DNA of 14,747 nucleotides from Deltaproteobacteria bacterium (GCA_003646715.1 QMLL01000011.1:1-14747), one strand, 5' to 3'. Positions 1 to 7,708 are shown, numbered from the stretch's first letter. Numbers and translations: made by a program. Notes: generated by a model from the sequence alone, not told the origin.

Positions 1-6
1 AAAAAA

Positions 7-33
7 TAAGGGCTCTTTCTTTCGAAAGAGCCC
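7..33 (-). terminator. Rho-independent terminator of the dsrMKJOP operon
   Basis: A perfect 10-bp inverted repeat (10-19 with 24-33) closes a GAAA tetraloop when read on the minus strand. It is followed on that strand by a T-rich run (TTATTTTTT, ending at 1). It lies about 30 bases past the dsrP stop codon, so it ends the minus-strand operon. Confidence 0.9.
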
Positions 34-63
34 CCACCTTCTTATAAATCCGAAATTCTGGTT

Positions 64-1224
64 CTAGAGTCCCTCAATTTCCTCCTTAACGGAGATAGCC
101 ACCTTGTACAAGACTGTAAGAATCAGGAACCCTGTTGCCCAGACAGCCAGAGTAATCGCTAACTCAGGAGCTGTAGGCATGTACTCGGTAATTTGCTCGA
201 ACGGATTTGGTATAAAACCTGTAACAACCAGTGCAATACCTTTTTCAAGCCACATTGCAAAGAAAGTTGCAACGCAGGCGATCAAGAGTGTTTTTTCTTT
301 CTTTCTGGTGTTCGGGTTGATTAGCAAAGCAACCGCAACGATACAGAGTACCGTGAACAACCACATGAAAGGTACGAGTTTGCCATGCCCGTGTAATCCG
401 ACAAATAGATATTCAAGCCCGTGCATATGTCCAGGAACCTGGCTGTAAAAGGCCGTGAATACTTCGAGTAATACAAAGAACACACTGACCAGTAATGCAT
501 AGGTTACTATATTGGACAACTTGTTGATTGCTTTATCCCCTGGATCAAACTTGGTGTATTTCTTAACAAGGAAACAAAGAATTATCAGCAGCGCAGGACC
601 GGAACAGAATGCCGATGCAAGAAAGCGTGCAGCCATAATAGCGGTCAGCCAGTAATGCCTTCCGGGCAAACCTGCGTACAGGAAAGCGGTTACGGTATGG
701 ATACTGATTGCCCATGGGATTGATACGTATATTAGTGGCTTAACCCACTTTGGAGGTGGTACGTCCTTCTTTTCGGAATGAAGTACCGTCCATCCGATAA
801 CAATGTTCAAAAACAGGTAGCCATTCAAAACGATCATATCCCAGAACAGTATTGAGTTCGGTGTCGGATGCAAAAGGACGTTGAACAGCCGCATCGGACG
901 ACCAAGGTCAATAACGATAAACAACAGGCACATCATAACCGAGGCCACGGCAAGGAATTCACCCAGAATAGTTATCCGCCCGAATTCCTTTACGTTGTGG
1001 AGATAGTAAGGCAAAACAACCATTACCGCAGATGCTGCAACTCCGACCAAGAAGGTAAACTGACCGATGTAAAATCCCCAGGAAACATCCCTGCTCATCC
1101 CGGTGATCTTAAGACCTTCTCTCAGCTGCAAAAGGTAACACGCAGCACCCACTCCAATGATGGCCAAAAGAAATATTAACCATCTCCAGTATCTTTTACT
1201 TCCCTTAAAAGCAAGATCAAGCAT
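64..1224 (-). CDS. dsrP: DsrP, NrfD/PsrC-type integral membrane subunit of DsrMKJOP
   Basis: This 386-residue polytopic membrane protein belongs to the NrfD/PsrC/HmcC family. About ten hydrophobic helices can be counted, from the first near residues 15-33 to the last near 358-378, with a short charged C-terminus. In the DsrMKJOP complex DsrP is the quinone-interacting subunit that pairs with the iron-sulfur protein DsrO. It probably exchanges electrons with menaquinone on the periplasmic side. The length fits the family. The ATG is preceded by a GAGGTG ribosome-binding site and lies 9 bases after the dsrO stop, so it is the last gene of the operon. The family call is secure. The DsrP name rests on the position after dsrM-K-J-O. 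Confidence 0.95.
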   Translation of the reverse strand: MLDLAFKGSKRYWRWLIFLLAIIGVGAACYLLQLREGLKITGMSRDVSWGFYIGQFTFLVGVAASAVMVVLPYYLHNVKEFGRITILGEFLAVASVMMCLLFIVIDLGRPMRLFNVLLHPTPNSILFWDMIVLNGYLFLNIVIGWTVLHSEKKDVPPPKWVKPLIYVSIPWAISIHTVTAFLYAGLPGRHYWLTAIMAARFLASAFCSGPALLIILCFLVKKYTKFDPGDKAINKLSNIVTYALLVSVFFVLLEVFTAFYSQVPGHMHGLEYLFVGLHGHGKLVPFMWLFTVLCIVAVALLINPNTRKKEKTLLIACVATFFAMWLEKGIALVVTGFIPNPFEQITEYMPTAPELAITLAVWATGFLILTVLYKVAISVKEEIEGL

Positions 1225-1233
1225 TTCTACACC

Positions 1234-2019
1234 TCATATTATGTAATAGATATTAGGCTCAGTCCCGAGATCGTTCTTTCTTCTTATCGTGTAGTTGCTC
1301 TTAAGCAACTTACTTACCTCAGAGTTTGGATCACCCAAGTCACCAAAAACCAGAGCGCCAGCTTTACAGGCCTCAACGCATGCCGGCTTCAACCCTACCG
1401 CAAGCCTTTCTGCGCAGAAGTTGCACTTCTCAACAACACCCTTAGTACGAGTCGGAAACTCCATGTTTTCTTTTTTAATGTACGGTCGAGGATCACCCCA
1501 GTTAAAACTTCTACTACCGTACGGGCATGCGGCCATACAGTACCTACAACCGATGCACCTGTGGAAATCCATCATTACAACGCCGTCTTTTCGCTGGAAC
1601 GTTGCTTTAGTGGGACAAACCCTCACACACGGAGGCTTAGAACAATGATTGCACATGACTATGAAAGGCTTGTCCTTAAGAACTTCCTTTGTGTATTCAT
1701 ACTCAAGGTTAGGAAAAGCATTTTCGTATGGCTCTGTCCAGATCCATTTAATTTCCCTTTTCGGATTATCAATCTCAGGTACGTTATGTATGCTGTGGCA
1801 AGCCAGTAAGCAATCCTTACAGCCTTCTTTCTTTTGCTTTTCCCAGCATTTTTTCATGTCGATGACCATAGCCCATCTCTTGCCTTCAAGGGCCTTGTCG
1901 CTAAGTTTAAACGCGGGCTGCTTTTTCCCGGCGAGGACACTTAATGCGGGAAGGGCACTCAACCCTAAAGCAGATATCCCTCCGATTTTCAAGAAGTCTC
2001 TTCTGCTCTTCTCCATCAT
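1234..2019 (-). CDS. dsrO: DsrO, periplasmic Tat-exported ferredoxin-like subunit of DsrMKJOP
   Basis: This 261-residue protein starts with a twin-arginine signal (SRRDFLK at residues 5-11, then a hydrophobic stretch ending near an alanine/glycine-rich site around 31), so it should be exported folded to the periplasm. Four cysteine groups follow: C58/C67/C70/C74, C123/C126/C131/C135, C155/C158/C161/C165 and C199/C202/C214/C218. These are enough for four [4Fe-4S] clusters, as in NrfC/DmsB/HmcB-type electron carriers. It should pass electrons between DsrP and the cytochrome DsrJ. Its ATG overlaps the dsrJ stop as ATGA, which implies translational coupling. AAGGAG lies 6 bases upstream of the first ATG, and an immediately following second ATG is an alternative start. 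Confidence 0.95.
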   Translation of the reverse strand: MMEKSRRDFLKIGGISALGLSALPALSVLAGKKQPAFKLSDKALEGKRWAMVIDMKKCWEKQKKEGCKDCLLACHSIHNVPEIDNPKREIKWIWTEPYENAFPNLEYEYTKEVLKDKPFIVMCNHCSKPPCVRVCPTKATFQRKDGVVMMDFHRCIGCRYCMAACPYGSRSFNWGDPRPYIKKENMEFPTRTKGVVEKCNFCAERLAVGLKPACVEACKAGALVFGDLGDPNSEVSKLLKSNYTIRRKNDLGTEPNIYYII

Positions 2020-2399
2020 TTATTCTCCTTTGGCGCGAGATGACAATCCCAGCAGTAAGGTTTTACATCCAAGTAATTGTGGCATTGATCACAGAAATCA
2101 GCCTTACTTTCATGGCACTTAAGACAACCGTTCTGCAAACTCATCAAGTGTTCTTTACCGTCCGGCGCTGCAAACAGACGGAAATTCTCCCGTACCACGA
2201 TGTCACGCCACTCGTTCAGTAATTGCATATGGGACGTTCTCATAAACGTAGTCGGTTCCACGCAATTTTTTACCTCCTTGGGCAATTTCGGCTTCGGAGG
2301 CACTGCTGCTTTGCCAAAATTTAGCCAGAACGGAAAACTAAAAATTACGGCGGCAATCAAAATACCAGGTATGATTTTGCGACCATCATAAATCTTCAT
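2016..2399 (-). CDS. dsrJ: DsrJ, triheme cytochrome c subunit of DsrMKJOP
   Basis: This 127-residue protein has an N-terminal hydrophobic signal/anchor (about residues 9-27) and three CXXCH heme c sites at residues 92-96, 103-107 and 116-120. Family knowledge: one DsrJ heme has unusual mixed ligation including His/Cys, with a conserved cysteine in the N-terminal half. Cys46, in the sequence NCVEPTTFMR, is the obvious candidate here. The protein sits in or on the periplasmic face of the membrane with DsrO. The gene overlaps the end of dsrK by 14 bases and the start of dsrO by 4. GGAGG lies 9 bases upstream of the ATG. The identification is firm from the heme motifs and the position. Confidence 0.95.
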   Translation of the reverse strand: MKIYDGRKIIPGILIAAVIFSFPFWLNFGKAAVPPKPKLPKEVKNCVEPTTFMRTSHMQLLNEWRDIVVRENFRLFAAPDGKEHLMSLQNGCLKCHESKADFCDQCHNYLDVKPYCWDCHLAPKENK

Positions 2400-4017
2400 C
2401 CTCTATATCCTCCATTCCTGGTAGAGGTTCACCACGCAAATCTGTAGTTCTTTTCTTTTCTCCATCCAGAATAAGAGCATTTCCAACAAGCTCATGGACA
2501 CCGGTAACCTCCACCTCAGGCACCCAGTACTCCATCAATGTTGGAAGCGCCGCTCTGTCAATAGCGCATATACATGCCAGCATGTTTACCCCATGTTTCT
2601 CATGAACATGCTTAACAGCATTAGCTCTCGGGAATCCGCCTCTCATTCGAAGCTCAAGGTTTTCTCCTGCATTCAACCCGGCTCCTGAACCACAACAGAA
2701 AGTTTCTTCCCTGATAGTATTGCTTGGCATTTCATAAAAGTTGTTACATACGTTCTTAATTATGTATCTAGGTTCCTCGAGGAATCCCATTGCCCTTGCT
2801 GGGTTACAGCTGTCATGAAACGTAACAACAAGGTTGTCATTCCTGCTAGGATCAAGTTTCAACTTGTTATGACGAATCAGATCAGCAGTGAACTCACAGA
2901 TGTGTACCATCTTTGTAGACTTAGCATGTTCAAACTTTGTCCCGGTTATGGGTGACACAGGTTCTTCCAGGAAATCTGGTGGTCCATTAAAGGTGTCCAT
3001 GTATTGGTGGACAACTCTCCACATATGACCACATTCACCGCCCAGTATCCACTTAACTCCCAGACGTTCGGCTTCAGCATACATCTTTGCGTTCAGCCGC
3101 TTGGCCATTTCGTGCGATGTAAAGAAACCGAAGTTACCACCCTCGGAAGCGTACGTGCTCCAAGTGATATCCAGACCCATGCTTTCAAGATAATGAAACA
3201 GGATCAGGTACCCCATAGCGGTGTACGTACCCGGATCCGCAAAAACGTCTCCAGAAGGCGTGATAAACAGAATCTCTGCACCCTTGCGGTTAAACGTCGG
3301 GTTAACGCGAACTCCCGTCACATCTTCGATCTCATCACAGAAGAATTCGATCATGGATACATAAGCATGGGGCTGAATACCCAGGTGATTGCCTGTTCTG
3401 TAACAGTTGGCCACAGGCGCCTGAATCCAATCAATATTACAGCCCAGCAGGTTAATCAATTCCCTACCTATTATCGTAATTTCCGCTGTGTCAATACCGT
3501 AAGGGCAGAAAACCGAACACCTGCGGCATTCACTGCATTGGAATAGGTAGTACCACCATTCCTTAAAAACATCCATGGTGAGATCCCGCCCGCCGGCTAG
3601 CTTCTTAAATAGCTTTCCGCCAAGCGTAAAATTCTTGCGGTAAACAGATCTCAACAGTTCTGCTCGCAATACAGGCATATTTTTCGGATCCCCAGATCCA
3701 ATGAAATAGTGGCATTTGTCCGCACAAGCTCCACAACGCACACAAATGTCCATAAATAGCTTAAACGAGCGGAATTTTCCCAGACGATCTTTCATCCCGT
3801 CAAGAACAATTTCTTTCCAATTGTCGGGAAGCTTCCAGTCTTCATCTCTGGGAGACCATTCCCTGGGGTTGGGCATATCCACAATTTCGAGATTCTTCGG
3901 ATGCGCCCCATAGCACCACATTCCATCTTTGAGCACCGCGGGTGTTTCCATCCATGGTGTTTCCGGTGGAGTATGATCAATTTTTGCTAATTCTTCTGGT
4001 TTTGGAACGTCTGCCAT
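2386..4017 (-). CDS. dsrK: DsrK, cytoplasmic HdrD-like iron-sulfur subunit
   Basis: This 543-residue protein is related to the HdrD subunit of heterodisulfide reductase. Two ferredoxin-type groups are visible: C92/C95/C98/C102 and C161/C164/C167/C171. The C-terminal half carries the CCG-type site expected to bind a special [4Fe-4S] cluster (C404, C441-C442 in ETFCCGSGAG, and C482/C484). The last pair is CXC rather than the CX2C I would expect from the HdrB/HdrD consensus. DsrK is the catalytic subunit that reduces the DsrC trisulfide made by DsrAB, using electrons from DsrM. No membrane segment or signal peptide is seen, in line with a cytoplasmic location. AAGGAG lies 6 bases before the ATG. 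It starts 2 bases after the dsrM stop and overlaps dsrJ. Confidence 0.95.
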   Translation of the reverse strand: MADVPKPEELAKIDHTPPETPWMETPAVLKDGMWCYGAHPKNLEIVDMPNPREWSPRDEDWKLPDNWKEIVLDGMKDRLGKFRSFKLFMDICVRCGACADKCHYFIGSGDPKNMPVLRAELLRSVYRKNFTLGGKLFKKLAGGRDLTMDVFKEWWYYLFQCSECRRCSVFCPYGIDTAEITIIGRELINLLGCNIDWIQAPVANCYRTGNHLGIQPHAYVSMIEFFCDEIEDVTGVRVNPTFNRKGAEILFITPSGDVFADPGTYTAMGYLILFHYLESMGLDITWSTYASEGGNFGFFTSHEMAKRLNAKMYAEAERLGVKWILGGECGHMWRVVHQYMDTFNGPPDFLEEPVSPITGTKFEHAKSTKMVHICEFTADLIRHNKLKLDPSRNDNLVVTFHDSCNPARAMGFLEEPRYIIKNVCNNFYEMPSNTIREETFCCGSGAGLNAGENLELRMRGGFPRANAVKHVHEKHGVNMLACICAIDRAALPTLMEYWVPEVEVTGVHELVGNALILDGEKKRTTDLRGEPLPGMEDIEDEDL

Positions 4018-4019
4018 TT

Positions 4020-5021
4020 TTACTCCTTCTCAACTGGTAACCCAACTTCTTTCATTTTTTCTCTGAATTCTTCCTCATATTCCTCATAGGTATGAACTTT
4101 TACTGGATAATCCCAAGGATTAACATGCCGTTTATAACGACTGTTATTTGCCAGGTTACGGGTGGGGCTCAGAAAAACCCCCGCCATATGAGTTAGCTTA
4201 CTAAAAGGGAAATAAGCAAAAAGGACACAGAGCATAAAAAGATGCACGTAAAACAACGCCCCTATACCTTCAGGGACAGTCGGTTTTAAAATAACAAGAC
4301 TCATAGCCAGCTCTTTAACTTTTATAATATCTACTTTAAAAAAGTATCTCATACCTATGCCCGACAGAATTAGGCCAAATAGCAAAAAGAGCGGAAAATA
4401 ATCAGACGGAAGAGATATGTATCGTAACTGAGGTACAACAACTCTTCTCAAGAAGAGATATGTCAATGCTGCCACAATAACCGCATCAGTCAGGAACAAT
4501 TGCGGTACACCCAGCTCGAAGAATCCATCCACACTCTGCAGCATGTCAACAAAGCCCGGCACCGGTTGAGCGAAGAACCTCATGTGTCTTAGAAGTATAA
4601 TCAGGAAAGACCAATGAAACGCAAGGGCTCCAAGCCACAACCACTTGGCCGATCCGTAAGTCAGCTTCGGACCATCCCTCAGTTCCATTTTCAGATTCCT
4701 GAAAAGGGACCTGAAACACAGCACTTCTAGTACCATCCTAACGAATACCTGTTTATTCGTAAAAGGATTGTCAAACTTGTTGTGCTTGACCCAGTCAAAC
4801 GATTTCCCCTGACCGCACGTAGTAGTTATCCGGAAAGGAACGGGGGAGCGAGCCCAGTTAACTATCTTACAAAGGATACCCCCAAAGAAGATAACAAAAG
4901 CCGCGTAGGGTACAACCACTGCAAAAAAGTAGCTTAAACCTAGTTTTACCCCTATCACCGGAATTAATATCAGTACCAAAACAGCAACAAGTGGATAAAG
5001 GATAGATTTTTGGGCGCTCAT
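4020..5021 (-). CDS. dsrM: DsrM, NarI-like diheme cytochrome b membrane subunit
   Basis: This 333-residue membrane protein has about five or six hydrophobic segments (roughly residues 8-24, 31-51, 127-145, 175-192, 207-225 and 256-272) and a charged cytoplasmic tail. Histidines suited to bind two b hemes lie in hydrophobic segments or at their ends: H136, H146, H260 and H278. DsrM belongs to the NarI/HdrE type, oxidises menaquinol and hands electrons to DsrK. The ATG is preceded by GAGGTGA at about 8 bases. It follows the RsbRD-domain gene by 20 bases and precedes dsrK by 2, so all are cotranscribed. The length is normal for DsrM. Confidence 0.95.
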   Translation of the reverse strand: MSAQKSILYPLVAVLVLILIPVIGVKLGLSYFFAVVVPYAAFVIFFGGILCKIVNWARSPVPFRITTTCGQGKSFDWVKHNKFDNPFTNKQVFVRMVLEVLCFRSLFRNLKMELRDGPKLTYGSAKWLWLGALAFHWSFLIILLRHMRFFAQPVPGFVDMLQSVDGFFELGVPQLFLTDAVIVAALTYLFLRRVVVPQLRYISLPSDYFPLFLLFGLILSGIGMRYFFKVDIIKVKELAMSLVILKPTVPEGIGALFYVHLFMLCVLFAYFPFSKLTHMAGVFLSPTRNLANNSRYKRHVNPWDYPVKVHTYEEYEEEFREKMKEVGLPVEKE

Positions 5022-5041
5022 GTATCGTCACCTCGCTCTTT

Positions 5042-5581
5042 CTAAATTTTATTCTCTTTAACCTCTTTTTCCTCACCAGGAAAACTAACCAAATTTGCCC
5101 TCTCAAGTGCTCCAAACATAAGATTCCTAAGTTCGTTAACCCTTAATTCGAATATCCTTTCCCTGCACCCCATGTATATGTCAAAGGCCTGAAGCGCAAG
5201 TTTATCCAGATCTTCCTCGAGCTTATCAAGTTCCACTGCCAATCCGGCATCCGATTCTGTACTAATTTCATTCCTTAACAATTTCTTAAAATCCATTACA
5301 AAAGAAAGTGCTTCTGAAGGCGAAAACTCCTGCACTGCCCTTATTCTGATAATCTGGTCCAGGTACGGTGCCGTCTTTTCGTGATCACAGTCATGCTCAA
5401 CAATAGCTTCAAACAAGCCTGCAATACCTTCCTTAATGTTGTATCCCATAGGATTGGCAAAGCGATTTTTCTGCCTTCTGAAAAAATCCCTGCTGTCTTC
5501 AGGGTAGGTCTCAAGAACCAGTTCAAACCACTTCTTTACAATATCGTCCTTACGTTTAGCTAACAGATCATGGAGAGCCAT
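5042..5581 (-). CDS. RsbRD N-terminal-domain protein, first gene of the dsrMKJOP operon
   Basis: This 179-residue soluble, largely helical protein resembles the N-terminal domain of RsbR/RsbRD (RsbT co-antagonist) proteins. The N-terminus reads as the typical helix (DDIVKKWFELVLETYP), followed by an NPMGY-type turn near residues 43-47 and a charged helix pair around 112-155. No STAS domain follows, so it is a stand-alone sensor-like domain. Proteins of this kind often sit directly upstream of dsrM in sulfate reducers, which supports a role tied to DsrMKJOP, although its function is not established. Its ATG has only a weak, distant SD and overlaps by one base (TGATG) the stop of a ten-codon upstream frame with a better SD. 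It is the first coding gene behind the tandem promoters. The domain call is from recall of the family pattern. Confidence 0.75.
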   Translation of the reverse strand: MALHDLLAKRKDDIVKKWFELVLETYPEDSRDFFRRQKNRFANPMGYNIKEGIAGLFEAIVEHDCDHEKTAPYLDQIIRIRAVQEFSPSEALSFVMDFKKLLRNEISTESDAGLAVELDKLEEDLDKLALQAFDIYMGCRERIFELRVNELRNLMFGALERANLVSFPGEEKEVKENKI

Positions 5582-5613
5582 CAGGTTTGTCGCCCCTTCT
5601 GCTTCTCGACCAA
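5581..5613 (-). CDS. Possible 10-codon upstream ORF coupled to the RsbRD-domain gene
   Basis: A TTG codon at 5613 sits six bases after GGGAGG, a better ribosome-binding site than any in front of the annotated ATG. It opens a frame of ten codons (MVEKQKGRQT) whose TGA stop shares its last base with the ATG of the next gene. The frame differs from the RsbRD-domain frame, so it cannot be an alternative start for that protein. It could serve to load ribosomes by translational coupling. Whether it is translated cannot be told from sequence alone. Confidence 0.35.
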   Translation of the reverse strand: MVEKQKGRQT

Positions 5614-5687
5614 GTTTATCCTCCCGTCCCTACCCTAGCAGAAAGCATACAACTTATGGTCTAAGCAAAATCTTGAATGGTATTATG

Positions 5688-5773
5688 ATAGTTTGTGAAT
5701 AAACGCACTATAAAGAAACCGGCGCGTTGTGTCAAGTCTAAATTCACTATACTTTGTGAATGTTTGCCCTATA
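5688..5773 (-). repeat. Duplicated 25-bp promoter/operator module, two copies 61 bp apart
   Basis: Positions 5688-5712 and 5749-5773 match at 19 of 25 bases. On the minus strand both read TATAG, any base, GC, four variable bases, ATTCACAAA, any base, TAT. Each copy therefore joins a -10 box to the same nine-base element around the predicted start site, the usual place for a repressor. The distal copy also forms an inverted repeat with a nearby ATTCAC (ATTCAC at 5742-5747, GTGAAT at 5756-5761, plus strand). The half-site resembles the TTGTGAA arm of Rex-type operators, but the second arm is degenerate. Confidence 0.65.
5707..5735 (-). promoter_or_regulatory. Proximal sigma70-type promoter P1 of the dsrMKJOP operon
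   Basis: On the minus strand there is a perfect TTGACA (5730-5735), a 17-base spacer and TATAGT (5707-5712). Transcription would start near 5700, leaving a leader of about 120 bases before the first start codon. ATTCACAAA follows six bases after the -10 box. Confidence 0.75.
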
Positions 5774-5797
5774 TACCATCTTGAGTACTTTTGTCAA
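5768..5797 (-). promoter_or_regulatory. Distal sigma70-type promoter P2 of the dsrMKJOP operon
   Basis: On the minus strand there is TTGACA (5792-5797) followed by TATATA (5770-5775, spacer 16) or TATAGG (5768-5773, spacer 18). Transcription would start near 5762, at the first base of an ATTCACAAA element. The arrangement repeats that of P1, 61 bases downstream. Confidence 0.6.
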
Positions 5798-5806
5798 GAA
5801 CAAAAG
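5788..5806. repeat. 7-bp inverted repeat overlapping the P2 -35 box
   Basis: CTTTTGT (5788-5794) and ACAAAAG (5800-5806) flank five bases. It overlaps TTGACA of P2 and could be an operator. It is AT-rich and lacks a T-run in either direction, so it is not a convincing terminator for the gene at 5921-6634. The rest of 5807-5920 shows nothing else clear. Confidence 0.4.
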
Positions 5807-5920
5807 AACTTTCTAGCACAGATAAATTAAACATATTATTACAATATTGGGTTGTTACTGCATGATATTGCTCCCTGTTATAAGAAATCGGGAAGACTCA
5901 GGCAGCTAGACAAATGAATT

Positions 5921-6634
5921 CTATCTGATCATTTCTGCGGGGAAGTACTCGAAAATGCTTTTCAGTCTCTTGCTTAAGCTATCAAGGAGTTCTGATAAGG
6001 GTTCAGAATGTTGAACCTGTTTTAGCTCGGCATCTATCCATGTTTCCCCGGTAACCGCAGGCCAAACAGTGTCTTCTGCAAATGGCTTAAAATCTTCTTC
6101 GATTCTCCTTGAAGCTGGAGAAGGCCAGTGATGCTCCAGCGAGTAGAAGAAGGCAAATAAGCGTTTGAATAGAACCAAATCATACCGATCCATTTCCAGA
6201 TTATACTTCTTTTTGCTTATTAACTTTTGACCGAGGCTTTTAAAACGGTGATATAGCGGGATTCTTGTGCTAACCCTTAATGATTCTTCAAGGAGTGAAA
6301 ATTCGGCTGCTATCTCATGGTATTCCGTAACCGTGTAATCATTTAATATAATAGTTTCCTGAAATTCCTTGCTGAACGCATCTTTACTCCAATCCATGGC
6401 CAGCAGGAATTCCGGTTGTCTTCGCCATTCAACAAGTTGTCCGGTACGGAGCTTTCCGAAGTCGGCTATTTGTTTCAGGTTTACTTTTCCCAGGTAGGCT
6501 TGCAAAAGCACGGCCCCGTATTCCCGCGGGGTGAGCGTAAGTATACGCCCCCTGAGCTGCGGAGGGCAACTGATGGTCATGTACTCGAACATTTTTTTCT
6601 TTATCCAGCGCTCATAAAGAAAAAGAGGTTCCAT
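5921..6634 (-). CDS. Unrecognised 237-residue protein with an HTH-like segment
   Basis: I do not recognise this family. The protein is soluble, without signal peptide or membrane segments. Residues 48-75 (GKVNLKQIADFGKLRTGQLV, then EWRRQPEF) look like a helix-turn-helix in which a first helix asks whether a lineage is active (LKQIADFGKLR) and a second follows. This is suggestive only. The middle (about 100-170) is helical and rich in charged and aromatic residues, including SLEHHW near 167-172. It lies 100 bases after the metallopeptidase gene on the same strand and 339 bases before the dsrM operon, without a clear terminator between, so readthrough into that operon is possible. The ATG has no close SD; AGGAGA is about 17 bases upstream. 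Another start at 6592 is possible. A regulatory role is a guess from position. Confidence 0.7.
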   Translation of the reverse strand: MEPLFLYERWIKKKMFEYMTISCPPQLRGRILTLTPREYGAVLLQAYLGKVNLKQIADFGKLRTGQLVEWRRQPEFLLAMDWSKDAFSKEFQETIILNDYTVTEYHEIAAEFSLLEESLRVSTRIPLYHRFKSLGQKLISKKKYNLEMDRYDLVLFKRLFAFFYSLEHHWPSPASRRIEEDFKPFAEDTVWPAVTGETWIDAELKQVQHSEPLSELLDSLSKRLKSIFEYFPAEMIR

Positions 6635-6703
6635 GGCGTATTTATATGAAAGTCTCCTATTCTGCTAGGCTTATTTTGAGCCAGGAGCTTTCATTGTTCG
6701 TTG

Positions 6704-6734
6704 TTGCTGGCCACATAGAGTCCAGCAATGCTGG
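6704..6734. repeat. Overlapping small inverted repeats between two genes
   Basis: TTGCTGG (6704-6710) can pair with CCAGCAA (6722-6728), or CCAGC (6722-6726) can pair with GCTGG (6730-6734). The two hairpins exclude each other because they share the middle arm. No T-run follows on the minus strand, so this is not a standard terminator. It may stabilise or process the transcript between the two genes. Confidence 0.4.
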
Positions 6735-7649
6735 TTAGTTAAAATCGACAAAAAGTTTGTTCTTGAACATTTCCTGAAGCCCAATTTTCCTTTCTGCCCA
6801 GAAGTAACTGGCTGTTCCAATGGAATAGTCAATGAGTCTCTTAGCATTAAAACCCGGGCTCCCTGTAAAAAGCCGCCATAGAGGATTAGAATTATATATG
6901 GTAGATATTCTCCTTACCTTCCAAGGGAGCTTCGTTAGGAGTACCCCACTCAAAAGCTGACATGCAAATTTGATCTCTCCAACCACCTGCTCCAACACGT
7001 GAGTCAGGTATGCACCATTTCCGCTTTCATTGTAAAGCTCTTTCATTAATTGCCACTGAAAAAACCTTGCCCAGCCTTCTTTCAACCACGGTTCTTGCTG
7101 AGAGTCCTCAGAGAGGTAAAAGAACAGGTGATGAGCATATTCGTGGGCAAGGTAGGAATGGAACTGTTCGTAGGGCAATTGGTCGATATGAATCGTGCCA
7201 TTGCCAAGGATGTTTACGTAACCACATTCATGTTCAATATTGAGTTTGACCCTCCTTGAAATCAACGTCGGCGCCACAAATATAAAGATAACCGATCCTT
7301 TGACCATCCATGAAGCAGCACCTGGTTCGAGAATAGGGGAATTAAGCATCAAAAGCCCGGTACCAATCGACCAGTATAGGAGATGAAGTTTTACGGACTG
7401 CTTCGGAAAAAATGTTAAACGATCTCTAACTATTATCCTTGGCGTACTAATTCTACTTTCTTCCAATCCCAGCAATTTACACGAACGTTCTTTAATTATA
7501 GAAAGGATTTCTTCTGCTTGTTGGATATTTTTGACCCTGGGCCCAAGTTTTCCTTTTGCAGTCCGTCTCTCCGCGTTTTTCTCCTCGAGAATATCCACCA
7601 GGATATCCAGAGCATCCTTATTAAGCAAATTTCTGGGGAAAGTACTCAT
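6735..7649 (-). CDS. Putative HEXXH zinc metallopeptidase of unknown family
   Basis: This protein of about 304 residues has a clear gluzincin-like site: HEYAH at residues 169-173 (two zinc ligands and the catalytic Glu), followed by LKEGWAR with Glu191 as the likely third ligand, 18 residues after the second histidine. No signal peptide is visible. A hydrophobic stretch near 118-130 is too short and isolated for a confident membrane call. The N-terminal 90 residues are charged and helical and could be a substrate- or partner-binding region. It is transcribed away from dsrA and upstream of the 237-residue gene. ATG at 7649 was chosen over an in-frame TTG at 7664; neither has a good SD. The peptidase activity is inferred from the motif. 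Substrate and any link to sulfite reduction are unknown. Confidence 0.75.
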   Translation of the reverse strand: MSTFPRNLLNKDALDILVDILEEKNAERRTAKGKLGPRVKNIQQAEEILSIIKERSCKLLGLEESRISTPRIIVRDRLTFFPKQSVKLHLLYWSIGTGLLMLNSPILEPGAASWMVKGSVIFIFVAPTLISRRVKLNIEHECGYVNILGNGTIHIDQLPYEQFHSYLAHEYAHHLFFYLSEDSQQEPWLKEGWARFFQWQLMKELYNESGNGAYLTHVLEQVVGEIKFACQLLSGVLLTKLPWKVRRISTIYNSNPLWRLFTGSPGFNAKRLIDYSIGTASYFWAERKIGLQEMFKNKLFVDFN

Positions 7650-7708
7650 TATCTTTTTTTTCAAAACTTTTTGGATGTTTTATATTTTACTTCTATTTTA
7701 TCAAAAAC

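Noticed and set aside
104..448. 114-codon plus-strand open frame
   Set aside because: Antisense to dsrP; a by-product of the codon use of a hydrophobic protein.
3004..3546. 180-codon open frame on the plus strand
   Set aside because: It lies wholly antisense to dsrK, whose iron-sulfur motifs and operon context are unmistakable. The translation shows no domain pattern.
5641..5800. CRISPR-like repeats upstream of the dsrM operon
   Set aside because: Only two diverged copies of a 25-bp block exist, and both coincide with promoter -10 regions.
6704..6734. Terminator after the peptidase gene
   Set aside because: The hairpins are short, compete with one another and have no following T-run on the minus strand.
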